Shown here in pieces: positions 11,185 to 24,074 of a stretch of 64,000 bases of DNA (the stretch's first letter is position 1; each line of letters starts with the position of its first letter). This stretch comes from Enoplosus armatus (taxonomy: Eukaryota > Chordata > Actinopteri > Centrarchiformes > Enoplosidae). A program made the position numbers and the translations under genes. The notes beneath the pieces were generated by a model that saw only the letters and a list, made by a program, of their open reading frames with translations, made no database searches and was not told the DNA's origin. The stretch covers positions 15,081,456-15,145,455 of the forward strand of contig NC_092182.1 of the NCBI RefSeq assembly GCF_043641665.1. The letters are read 5' to 3'.

Positions 11185-14100
11185 CGCTCACAAGTGAGAT
11201 CAATCCCAGCAAGCCCCATTAATTGAAAGGGCGTTCAAGAGATGCTAGATGGCAGTTTAAAACGGGACGGCGACATTGTCCTTGTTGGCCTACATCTCAC
11301 CGATGCTTCCCATTAGATATGCAGCTGTATGTGTCTCTATGTGCTGCCTGCCTGGCGGATACCCAATTCCAACCCGTTTGCGCCATCAGTTATCCCGTCA
11401 ATTTGGCCTCCCAAGGTGACTTTTAGGCACAGACCTCTTGAGGAGGATTGCTTAATAGCCTTTCTCCTCTGCAGATGAGCCTGGCTCCCCTCGACAGGTT
11501 ACAGTAAATTAATTGCATTATATATTTTTCTTAATGTCCACGCTTTACATTTTTTATAGACTGTTTTCTGCAGGAGGTCCAGCTCGTGAGATTTATATAA
11601 GTTACTGTAAGGGACAAGGCCCTCATCCTGGTTTCACGTCGCTGCTGTGATGCTCCATTGATGTTGAAGCCAGTTTTGGGTCATGATGTCCTTACTGTCA
11701 AAGTCACCGTGCACAGGCCTGTACTGTACTAAAGGAAGGTTGAATTGATTGTTAAGTCAGGACTACAGCCCCAGTTTGTTGTCCTTGATTTGTGCGTTTG
11801 TCTGTCACACCAGAAATAGACCATCAACTGTTTGTGCTCCAAGGCTCTGATGTCAATTCTCTGCCATTTGTAAATTAAGGCGCAAATGCAATTATAGATG
11901 CAAGTGATCAACACGTTTTGTGTAGGGCTACTGGGAAAACATTGATCACCACATGCCTCAATGAGACTGTAGTAGCAGTTTCTTCTCCTCACTAGGCAGA
12001 AGGCGCATTCAGTGTGGCCTGTGTACCTGCCGAAGATTCATTCAGCTCAGTGGACCTACGGCGGATCATGTATCACTCATGCGAGGAAACACTATAAACA
12101 ACACTATGGAAATTGCTCCTCCGAGTGTTTTGTTTTTGTTTAACCTGCAGACAAGTCGTCTTCCTCTGGACACAGTTTGAGCCATATGGTCCAGATTTTC
12201 TGCTGACTCACGCATAAGTGCATGTGGGAGGCAGAAACCACAGTGTTTCCATGTATTTGTTTTGTTTGGTGTCACGTTCAGCGTAGGTTACTGATAAGTC
12301 TAATGTATGCTTCGTGATGCACTTTCGTAACTGGTAGCTTAGGCGGCCACAATCCTGTGTTGTGGGTGAGTGAATATCTGGACAAAACAAGCCAATGCTT
12401 GCTGTCAGACCAGGAAATCAAAGCGTGTCTGCTTGCCTACAGTCTGCCCCTACACTTTGATTTGGTCCAAATTTGCATCCTTTGGCTTAAACCCCTTGAG
12501 AAAAATTATACACCTTGTGTAAAAAATAAATGACAACAATATAGTCTTTTTTAAAAAACACATTTAACTGGTTTGATTTGAATGACACTGAAAGAGGAAA
12601 ATTAACTGCACAGAAACATTTAACAACACAGAGCACTTAAATGTATGTTTTTGGCAGTTATATGCATTTATCGTGTCATGGCGTCATACAGTCATCATCA
12701 GTTCACTGTCATTTAATTATATTTATATCCTGTGTGGTTATAAGAAAATTATTTGTCACAAAATACACTTTACTGGAGAAAGAATAATCAACTAGTCCAC
12801 TATTTTCTCTCCCGACTGTGGGCTCCTCAGACGTCCATAAACTATAATTTATTAAGGAAATTCCTCACAGCGTTGGCTACACAATCTAATATGTAGCCTA
12901 TAACAATTTTGGCTATTATAGATTAGTCACAGAAATATGATGAAGCAATTTCTGTAATGAAAAGACTTAAAGGCCTCAGCAAAACATGTGGAGCAGCTCC
13001 ATGATAATCCGTTATTAGAAGCTCTGGCACACAAACAGCAGCGATGGGCTATCACAGAGAAACAGGCCAGGCTGCAGAGTATGCCAGCTCCACTGCTGCT
13101 CCTTGAAATGTATTGCTGTAACCTTGTCAAAGGGTAACACAAAAGGGCAGTAGCCTCCTTTTGAGGGGTGAGGGAAATATTTACTAATTCAGTCTGAAAG
13201 ACGTCTTCACAGGCAGCAGTGTGGAGGCTGTAGTGTATTTGTGCATATTTAACTGGTGACGTGTGTGCGTTTGCATGCGAGACTAATCGTCTCGGGACAC
13301 ACTTACACTAATGGCCCCCTCTCTAAATGTGTTGTAAGTAAATTATTGAGGTTATGGATGGACATAGATTGTATTGGTGTGATTTATGGAATTATGGCAT
13401 CGTTGTGGATTGTCCTGGAGGGCAAAATCCTCCTTCATTTAATGGCAATATGCTGCCTAAACTGTGTGCACAGAGGAATTAATCATAAAGGACAATTCAT
13501 ATGGCAAGGGCACAGTTGCAACAAACAAAAATGACAAATTAGTGTTAATGTTATGAGTGTTTTTATGTGTCCTGTAATAAGGAATTTCGGAATAAGGAAT
13601 TAAAATTTTTCTATTGATGGCAAAGTCAGTCCGTTTGTTGGTCAGATCACAACTTTGGATGGATTACCATTCAATTTTGCACAACCCTAACCCATTCATG
13701 GTCCCCAGAGGATGTAGCTTACTGGCTTTAGTGAACCCCTGACTTCTCTAGCACCACAAGCAGCTCAAAGATTTCACTTGTTCCCTGAAACAGCTCAACA
13801 TCTAATGGATGAATCGGCACAAAACATTCACTGTTCCCAGATGAATCCTAATGACTTTGGGGACCCTCTGATTTTTTCCTCTAGTGCCATTATGAAATTC
13901 ACATCTGTGGTTTTGAATGAAAAGTCTCAGCAACTATTGGATGGATTGCCATGAAACATGTCACTTTTGTGATCTCTGCCTGCAAAACCAATGTACTTTT
14001 TGTTCACAGCTAATTAGCAAATGCTAAACTAAGATGGTGAACCTTACACCTGTTAAACATCAGCATGTTAGCATTGTCACTCATGATGCCATAAACATTA

Positions 14101-17100
14101 ACTCAAAAAGTCGCTAGCGTGTCTCGAGACTCTTGGTCTTGTTGGTACAACTGAGCACAACAGAGCAAAAAAAATGAAAAATTGAATGCAGATTTGAATC
14201 TTAAATGAAGCTCTCACACAGTCAAACAGAATCAAACATTAGCAATCTGATTAATCAAACCCAAATGCTCTTTATAGATCACAATGAATGTGTTTCAGAT
14301 TTGTGTATTTCTCTTGGGTTTAGGATTTTTTTCAATTAGAAAATGTGATGCCCCCAAGATAATCAGACCCAATCAACTCATCTGCCAGCGGGGTAACTTA
14401 ATAGAGTGCCTCCTGGCTCAGCATTTTAATACTATACAGTATGCCGTTGATACTCCGAGAGAGAGGAGCTGTGGATGGTGCAGCATGCTTTGTGATATGA
14501 ATATGAAGTAGACTGATATGCAAATCAGTGATACTTGGATGAAGTTTGGCGTTTAGTGCTGAGCCTGGCAAAGGAGTTTGGGTGTCCCATTGTAAATTGG
14601 TTTTACGTGGACTGGGTTTCCTGTCATGTTCTTACATTTTGAGCCATAATAATTGCCCTGTAATGAATGCAAAAACTGTTGCACTTAATGACGACTTACT
14701 TTAGGATAGTGTTCGTGGTGGTGTAAGTGTCAAGTCCTCTAATTTGCCATTTGTGTTGGTGAAGGCAAGAAGAACGAGTAATAATGTTGTGCCAGGATGA
14801 ATGGTGCTAAGAGTAGCATATAGAGACAATATAAATTTAAATGTGAATAAAAGTTTGTGGTGAAGTTATCATAAGGCCGTGGAGGCTATAGGGAAACAGG
14901 TCTGAGCAAGATGTTTGCATAGACAATCACAGTATGGCACAATAGTCAGACATTATTTAATCTTTCATGACTTGATGACTGTCTATACACTTGTGTATAC
15001 ACATATTGACATATAATGATGTAGGTAACTATGGCATTTGAGCTCATGGATAAGGGACAGATGAGACGATGATATGAGGATGGAAGCTAGAGGAAGGAGC
15101 TGAGGGAGAGAGGCAGATTAAACTGACATCACTGGAAGAGGCATGAGTAAAATTAGTAACGTTAAAACATTAATAAGTATACACTTCCTGTATGTGCAGT
15201 AAGGATTTTCATGAATGGTTAACATTTATGTGCGCTGTATGGTTTTAAAAAATCATAGTGTATAGACTATGTGTCTTATGTCATTGGAGTATATGATGTC
15301 ATTGCCCCCCATTTCTCCTGTCTTCCTTGAAACTGCCTGAGCTCATTATGTTCATGAAACACACAGTCATGTGGACAAGAGAGAGCGGCAGTAAATGGCG
15401 AGTAGCAGAAGTATGACACTGAAATCATTTGCATTATTATGTAAGATCTTCAAATGGTGTTCTGCCTGAGAAAAAGGCATCCTTCGATAATAAAAGAAGC
15501 CTCGCAGCCGGTGTCAAAGTCGAGCTTTGAGTTAACAATACAACATGTCAATCAGCATTTGAATGCTGCTGCTGAAGAATGTTAGTCTCTCCCATTAAGT
15601 GGCAGACATTTTAGCATGTTTTAGCAACACCAGTATTGAAGAATAAAGGTGTTCGTCAGTGGTAAGGATATGAAAGTGGATTCCAAAGGAGTGACAGCTG
15701 AAAAGCAGCAGGGCGAAATACCCCCTCACCTACAAACAGTGCAGCCGCGTGTAACAAATCACAGCTTCACAAATTAAACATCTCTTCTGTCTGCATATAA
15801 CCAGGAGGGAAGGATAAGATCTTATTCGTTAGAACGTCTTTTCCCAAAGGTTTCAACTACTTTGAAGGCAGCAATCACAGTCAGGATCAAATGGACTCAT
15901 ATTTGCCTTAATCCAATCATGTGACCTGATATTTGTACACATGGCAATCATGTACTCGTAAAAAAAGCTGTAGAAATGCAAAAGTTGCACCACAGAATGC
16001 ATGTTAATATACAGTATTTTTATGTTTAAAGGTGGCAACATGTAAGGGATTATTCCTTGACTCTCACATGACGTGATGTTTGTCTCCTCCAACAGCTCTC
16101 TCTCAGAATACACTATGTACTTGTTAATTACAGCAGGACCTATGCGTCCTCACAGAGCCTATGTAATCCTGTCTGCCGTCCATACATTTTAATTTGTGTA
16201 GGCAAATGTTAACCATCTACAGTTAGCATTTGCTCAACCTTAATCCTTGTGGTACAACTCAAAAACACTCATGTTTTCTGAAGGACATGGTCTCTGGACA
16301 TGAAGCATAATTGTCTGATTGAGGACAGTTAATGTGTCCTCATACTGTATGCATGGATTTAGACGGATTAATCCTCCTGTCATTCTTTTTTTTTTTTTTC
16401 ATTATTGGTGTATAAGATATAATCCCTGCTCCCAATACTGCACACAAGTCATACTCAGAGAAAAGCGGAAAATGAAAGCTGGTTTATTAAAAAGGGACAT
16501 TGGACATTAGCAGCTCTGGTTGGCAAAGCAACCGGAAAACAAACAACAAACCCTATTTTTTAACAACACACATAAAGTCTTTCTTTAATGAGCTAAATTT
16601 ATGACCTATTCTTAAAGCAACAAGGACTTACATTACATTTATTATCACTTTTAGATTCTTACTAACCTTATCAAAATTAAAAGTAGGGCTGTTTTATTTT
16701 CATTTGCAATTAATCTGCTGATTATTTTGTCAATTAATCCTTTTGGTCTCTAAAATGTCAACAAAAAGGGAAAAAATCCCAATCACAGAGTCCAAGGTGA
16801 TGTTTTCAAATAGCTTTGCAAATAGTTTTGTCAGACAAATTGTCCAAATCCAAAAATGTTCAATTTACTTTAAAAATTAAGAAAGAAAACTGGCAAGCAT
16901 TCACATTTTAGCAGGCAGAACCAGTGTTTTTAAAAAAAAAAATTTTTTTATATATATTTTTGCATGAACGATCAATCAATTGTGAAAATAGTTGCCAATT
17001 AACCTTCTGTCAATCCACTAATTGATTAATTGACTAACTGTTTCAGCTCTAATCAAAATGCTGCTGGTAACTACAGACCGTTTCAGTGGAATTGTGTTGG

Positions 17101-20100
17101 AATTGTGTCCAACTTTAGTTCATTAACATTAACACAGCAACAATTAAAACATTTAGATTTGAAACATCTGTATAGTCAGTAGTTTTGAGCAAACCTCAAA
17201 TAGATCAGAGTGCGCTTTGTGTGTTTGTGTTTGAACATTTCTAGCCACTAAAGATGCCTGTGCAGCCTTTACATATTAATCATGGTGCCGTTTATATTAC
17301 TCACATCAATAACCAAGCAGTGAAACCATAGCGGATCAAAATGAAAGTGTCATCACGTTCCTGTCTTCTCAAACTGTTGTAATCACATCCTTTTTCGTAC
17401 ACTGTAATTGTGACGTTTTTTTCCTCACAATTACGAGATAGTTTTCTCATAATTCTCAGATTCTAAGTCATAATTATGATGTATGGAAGTTATAACCACT
17501 GTGCAAGAAAACTTCTGTGAATCGTGTGATTTTTTTTTTGAGTCTTGCAAGCGAAATGAATGCAGGCAGCTGTTGGTGGTCGTTTAGGGCACAAGAATGT
17601 GTTTGTGCAAATGTGTTCGGTTATATTGAACCATATGAAACATTGCTTCAAAGGGAAAATTACTAGGGCATGACTGGAATAAGACAAAGAGGCGAGAGAC
17701 AGAGAGGGAGATTAGTAGTGGTGATTTTCCACATTAAAGAAAGAAGACGGAGGTAAGAGCTATAGCAGGATCATTACCGCAGTCCTCTGTTGAACCTCTC
17801 TTCTTTCCCTGATGACTCTCACTGAGGCATAAAGAACACAAACAACAGCCTGGAGCAGCCAAGAGGCTGCATGTCAGGTAGACACTCTCAAGTTTCTTTC
17901 CTGTGTTATTATGGGCGTCACAGTCCTGCGCCACCGCCTTAAAACAGAGTCGGTGCACCACTCCCTTCCTGTCAAACACCAAACCTCTAACTGTTTCAGA
18001 GGCCTTCAAGGCTTCGATCACTATCACTGATGTAAAACGACAGAAGAAGCGTCATCATCCATACAGCAATGCAGTGAGACAACATAAATAATCATACTAG
18101 ACCCATGTTGATAGCAAGAGACAAAAATGCAAAAGCATCTCAAGAAACAGGTTAAAATGACTTTTCTTCATACTTTTTACTGTTAAGCCTTCATGTGTAT
18201 TTCTACACAACTTGCAATAATTAAAAAAATCCAACCCTTAGATATTCTCATATACCTTGTTAAAGGGGAATTTATCACATGACACATCAAAGTCTGATTG
18301 CAGGTCTTAAGCCTTTTGTGGCTCCACAGGGAGCTGTGAAAAATCTGATAAACTGCCTCAAGTGATGTCACTTGAGTCAGCGTCGGTTGGTGCTGAAGAC
18401 GAGTTAGAAAATGAAAAAAATCTGAGGGTGTGGAGTTGAAGTGAGTTCACCAGACCTCTAGGCCGCTCCTCAACAGTTGAGTTGCATTGTGGGTAATGTA
18501 GGCGTCAGGTTTTGACAAGGAAGAAGAATGTGTGTAAACATCTTATTTTCTTTCCTTATCGTTTACAATCTTGAAAGTGTTACTGAAACACTCAAGTAAA
18601 GACCATGTTTCAAAAGTTTAATTGATGTAATGTGTGTGATCTATTTTCACTACATCTTGACTCACATCCTATTGATGAATACACACGCTGCAAACCTTAT
18701 TAAGCACCTAACAAGACGAAACAGATTGTCACAAAGAAATAAATATCTGGGATAATCACCCTTAAAAGCAGAGTGGGAGAGAGAGATTTACTAGACAGAG
18801 AAAAGAGGGAAAAAGACAGTAAGTGATTTGTGATGGGAGGGTGGAGGGAAAGGATTTATGTCTCAGACTCCTGATGAGAGTAATGCACCAGCATCAGACA
18901 AAGATACCAACCCACTGTCTACTTTGGAGGCTTTACATTATAGAATAGCTTTGTGAACCAACACTATCACACAAGGATACAGGATATAAATGCACAATAG
19001 ATTAATAAAACATATTATAAAAAATCTGCTGTGGCATAAAATTTAGATACTCAAGTAAAGTCCCTAAATATTGTACTGAAGTATACTACTTAAGTAAATG
19101 TACTTACTTTCTACCGCTGCTGTATGCTGTGTAGTTAGTATGAGCACAAAACGTGTGGAGTTTCTTGCTATTGCATTTGGAACATTATAAAATAGGACAT
19201 TGGATGATAAACATGCATTTAATTATAAGTCATCAAATGAATGTAATCAAAATCAGGCAGAACAAATAACTACCACTTCAGTTTTTCAGTAAGTGAACCC
19301 TATGACTCTTGTAGTGGAATAGACAGAATTGATTTGACTGTTTTAGTGCAAATTTATGTAAATTGTCCCATTGATTTGATCCTGTCTCTACTATAGAAGC
19401 TCACATGTCCATACCTTTTATGTTATATTAGGTTGAAGGCCTTATTTTCTGCTCGGTAACTGAATGAGCATAATGAGGAACCAGCTGAGCTGTATGGCTG
19501 CTGCCAGTGAGTTGGTGGTGTGATAATGGATGATGGTTACAAGAAGGGGCTTAGCTTGTTGTGAACACAGTGTTCTCCTGTGTGTATCAGCAGCGCCACA
19601 GCTCCTGAATATGACAACAGTGTGAAGACTGGTTATACAGAGCCGGAGCTCCCTGTTTCATCCCTGTTTGCCGTGTGTCAGGCTCTGTCTGCAGAGTATA
19701 CACCTGGCTGTTTACTAACCCAGCGGAGTGGTATTTACTCACACAACGCTGTGTGTGTGTGTGTGTGTGTGTCTTCAGAGCAAATGTGTCTGGTTGGGGA
19801 TAATAACTCATGCATCTGTCTTTGCATAATTGTAGTTTTGTGACCACAGCCACTACATGATGCGGGTGTTTTGTGTTTGATCCTGAGTCCTGTTGCTGGT
19901 AGATTTTGTGCAGCTGTCATGCAGCGCTTGCTCCCGTACTTTGTGTTTGCTGTTTGCTCAGATGTGAGCCGGCGGTGTCATCTGCAACATGACTGAAAAA
20001 AAGGCTTTGTCTGGCGAGAGGATTCAACGATAGCATGTTTGCTGAAAACCAACAGCAGCACTGGTTGGCGGCACTTTCCTGAGCAAACAGATTTATACAC

Positions 20101-20579
20101 AATACGGACGTTTAGTTTGACATCATCACTTTGCATATTTGATCTCATGAAAGTAAAGTTTACTCTCCTTTTCAGATTGACATAAATCTAAATCACAGTA
20201 TATCGTCATAACAATGTTGATGTTCAGAATCCTAATTTTATATAAAATAGCATGTTTTAGCCTCATTTTTAGATTTAGTTGTTGTATAATTTTGGTCTAT
20301 TTTTTATGAATCAATTACTATTTGATGGATCTTCCCTTTTCAATGTTATGTAACTTCTAGAGGAAGCTAAAGGGTGAGTCAGCACAGCAGAGGCTTTACT
20401 GCGCTGAACTACACAAGCTGCATATATATATACTTCATTCAATTAGCTAATTATTCCACTCATCACAGCACTGCAAGGACAGCTGATACCTTGTATACCT
20501 CACAAGCCATGTTGATTAAAAACTTGGATAATATGATGAATGCAATCTTAATCGTTGTGTATAATTATTGTATATTATG

Positions 20580-20615
<36 letters not shown>

Positions 20616-22120
20616 CTTCTTTGGAAAGAGAGAAAGATGAGTGGCCAAAGATGAATGATCAACTGATGAGAAGATAAAACACTTTGAAATACACTTATGA
20701 TGATTAAAGTGTATAACTTACAATATAGGACAAATGTTATAAACTGTATATTGCACAGCAGTTACATACAGGACATTCAGGCCCTTGCTATATCGCTGAG
20801 GACAATTACAGTTAAAAACCGAACACTGCAAATAAAGTCTGTACAAATGTGTGCAGCACTGTTTTTTGTTTTTGATCCGATACACCTGTCTATAAGACTC
20901 TCTGGTGTGTAACAACTGTGTAGTAATTGTTAGGCCTAATATATTTAGATGTCATTAATTTTAGGCCAACCAATGAATGAATAATTAAAAGGAATCAATA
21001 TTTCCCCACCAGAGTTTTGTTCTTGGCAGGATGGAGAGGGCTTTGAAACAACATTCATGCCTTCATGTCGGACTCATGACCTCAGTATTATTAAAATCCC
21101 GGCCATGGCCCTGAATAGTCTCTATAAGTTACAGATCCCATATGCAACAATCCCCCGATTACATCGTAGGAAGTGATTGACAGTTTTCCTTCCTTTAAAA
21201 TATAAAATACTTTTCCTTTTATTGATGCCTTTGTTTCCTTTGTTTATTAAAAGCTACATGGTATCTTCTGTCATGTTGTATATGAGATACCAAAAATGTG
21301 TTGTTTCATCCCAAATGTATAGAATTTCTCCTGCACTTCACTCAGATGAAAGAATTGTGGCAAAAAGGACCAAACATACACTATATTGACGAAGCAGCAT
21401 GTAGGAATTTCCTTTTTCAGTTCACTGAAGAATCAAGATAAGTTCTCGATGGGGCTTAAAACTATGAAACTGTGTTAGCTGACTTTTCCTTCATGTTATA
21501 CCATCTGTTTATCTCTACTCTGCACTGTCCATTAAACAGTAATTCATAGAAAAGGTCATTAGATAAAGTTCAAGGGATCTAAACTACTAAAGATATTTAT
21601 CATTTATCATGAAACCAGTTTTTAATGAAAGATTCTTCTGGTCGTTAAATGTTTCACAGTGACTCAAATATTGTATCAGCCACGTGGTTGAACTATAAAC
21701 CTAAAATCCATAGTCATTTTAAACTGTAATGAAGTTACTGTACGTCAAGCCAATGCAATGTGCATATCCCCTCTATTGATATGTAAAGGGTGATTAATGT
21801 CACTGCCCACTTCATTGCAAGCCAATGAATCACAGTGTAACACAGCAATCTTGATAAGAGCCACAGAGAGAGAATCAATAAGAGCAAAACAGGAAAGTAT
21901 ATCTTGGGAGTCTGGCAATACTGATGAAAATGGGGGGCATTTTCTCTCATCCATCAACTTGTTTACTAATCAGCACAGTTCTCCAATCAGCAATGAAATA
22001 AAGAGCGTGAACAACTGAAAGTTATAAATACTTTATACAGCTCAACTATTCTTTTTGGTAGAGAATTGGTCACATTTCACCTGGTTCACTGCTGTGTACT
22101 TCAATGTCAGCTCTCCAAAT

Positions 22121-22160
<40 letters not shown>

Positions 22161-24026
22161 AGCAGCTTGCTGTGTTGTCACATAAAGTCAGATTGGCCGA
22201 GAGAAACTGTCAGCAGAAGCAAAAGTATTATTAGCTTTGACCTTTCATGGTGAAATCTTCAGGTAAAACAGAAATGTGTTCTGCCAGTGTTTGGATGACA
22301 GCCAAAAACCTAATCTCCTGCAGTTTATTGTAATATTCCTTCTACAGCTATATGTGAAGGGGGAATTTGAAGTTAATACGTAAGGTTAATAGAGGCCACT
22401 CTGTCCTTGGCCACATGGATTACTGCCAGGGCTGCAGCTAATGTTTAAAGTCATTGTGAATTAATCTGCCAATTATTTTCTCGATTAATTGTTTTGTCTC
22501 TATGTGTCAGAAAATTTCCCAGATGTCATGATGATGTCTTAAAAATGCTTGTTTTATTCATCAAACCCCAAAAATATTTAGTTGAATCCATCAAATCTTT
22601 AGAGGCTGGAAGCTTTTGCTTGAAAAAAGACTGAAACTATTGATCAATCATCAGTTAATTATTAAGTTGCTGATTCATTTTCTGTCAATCAACTAATCGA
22701 TTAATTGTCCCATCTCTAATTACAGTTCAACAAAATACAATGAAACTGATCAGAGATCCGTTTTGTCTACACGCTGCAGTCTAGTTGCTTTAGGACACTT
22801 TAAACAGTAAGTGTTAGGCTGCATTCAAGAAAGCTACAGTTTGTGCGACCTCAGGTCTAGTGGCATAAGTGCTAGCTTTGTCCTGAAACATTTCAGTCTG
22901 CTTGGTTCAAGTCTGCTTTTGTACCTTTTCTCAAAAGCCCAGCAGCCCTTCAACAGAAACCACATCAGCCCACATCCTACCTCAGTATATTCCACATTAT
23001 TCATGCTACTTTCTTGGTTTTGCTTTCCCTGTTGGTGAATTGATCGCAGCTCATCACTCCACATGCCTACACTTTAGCACTTTAGCCTGCGCATTTTCCA
23101 TGTCTTCCTTTTTACTAAACTGTGTTTAAGGCTCCTGCCTGGAAAACAGTACTTCAGAATTTAATAAGAAACTTGTTCTCATGAGAAAAAGGAATGAAAT
23201 TCTCATAAATTAATGTTAGTCTGTGCATCATATACGATATTATAATGTACATTATGAGGAAAGACAATTGAAAGTGACAACTGTAGTCATGTATGTATCC
23301 TCATCCTCTTACTTTCAGAAATGGACAAGAAACCAAGGACGGGTGTATTGACTTCAGCCTCCGAGTGTCTCCATAGACCGGGCTGATTTGCATACTGGTG
23401 TTAATATTAACATCTCTTGCCTCAGGATGTTCCTTGAACACCATGGTCTATTAAAACATAGCAGGGATGGTCCGCACTTTCTCTTTAATCTCACATCTAA
23501 CTGTGGCAAAGACGCATAAACCTGAAACCTTGAAGCAGAAGCACAAGTATTGATCTCTGCTGTTGTTGATGTGCTGTTATGTGTTGTTAGTGGATGTTTT
23601 ATGTTTGGACATTGAGTGGTAGATCGTCCTGAGATTCACTCTTCCACAGCAATCATGAACTGGATGAAGTGGGAGTGGCCTTTTTGGTGAAATGATTTGT
23701 TAGGCTTTGAGTTCATGTTTGTTTGTATTTTCTTATTGGCAGTGATGGAGAGGTAATTTTAAAGGTAATTTTATGTGTTTGTATTCATATCAAATCTTTC
23801 TTTTTAGACCTAAACTCTGGCACTTTCACATTGGCTCCGATAGAGAAATCTTATGTTACGTGAGCCTCATTTCCTGAACATTGCTGAAGGGGGGTTGGAG
23901 TGGTACGATGGACACGCAGATGGTGTTGAGATTGCCTCAAAGGCGCATGATATGTGGTACTTTTCCATCTCACTCCTACACCAAAGTCTGTCACTTGCAA
24001 TGTGCAGCTGAACGCACGCAGACACA

Positions 24027-24074
<48 letters not shown>

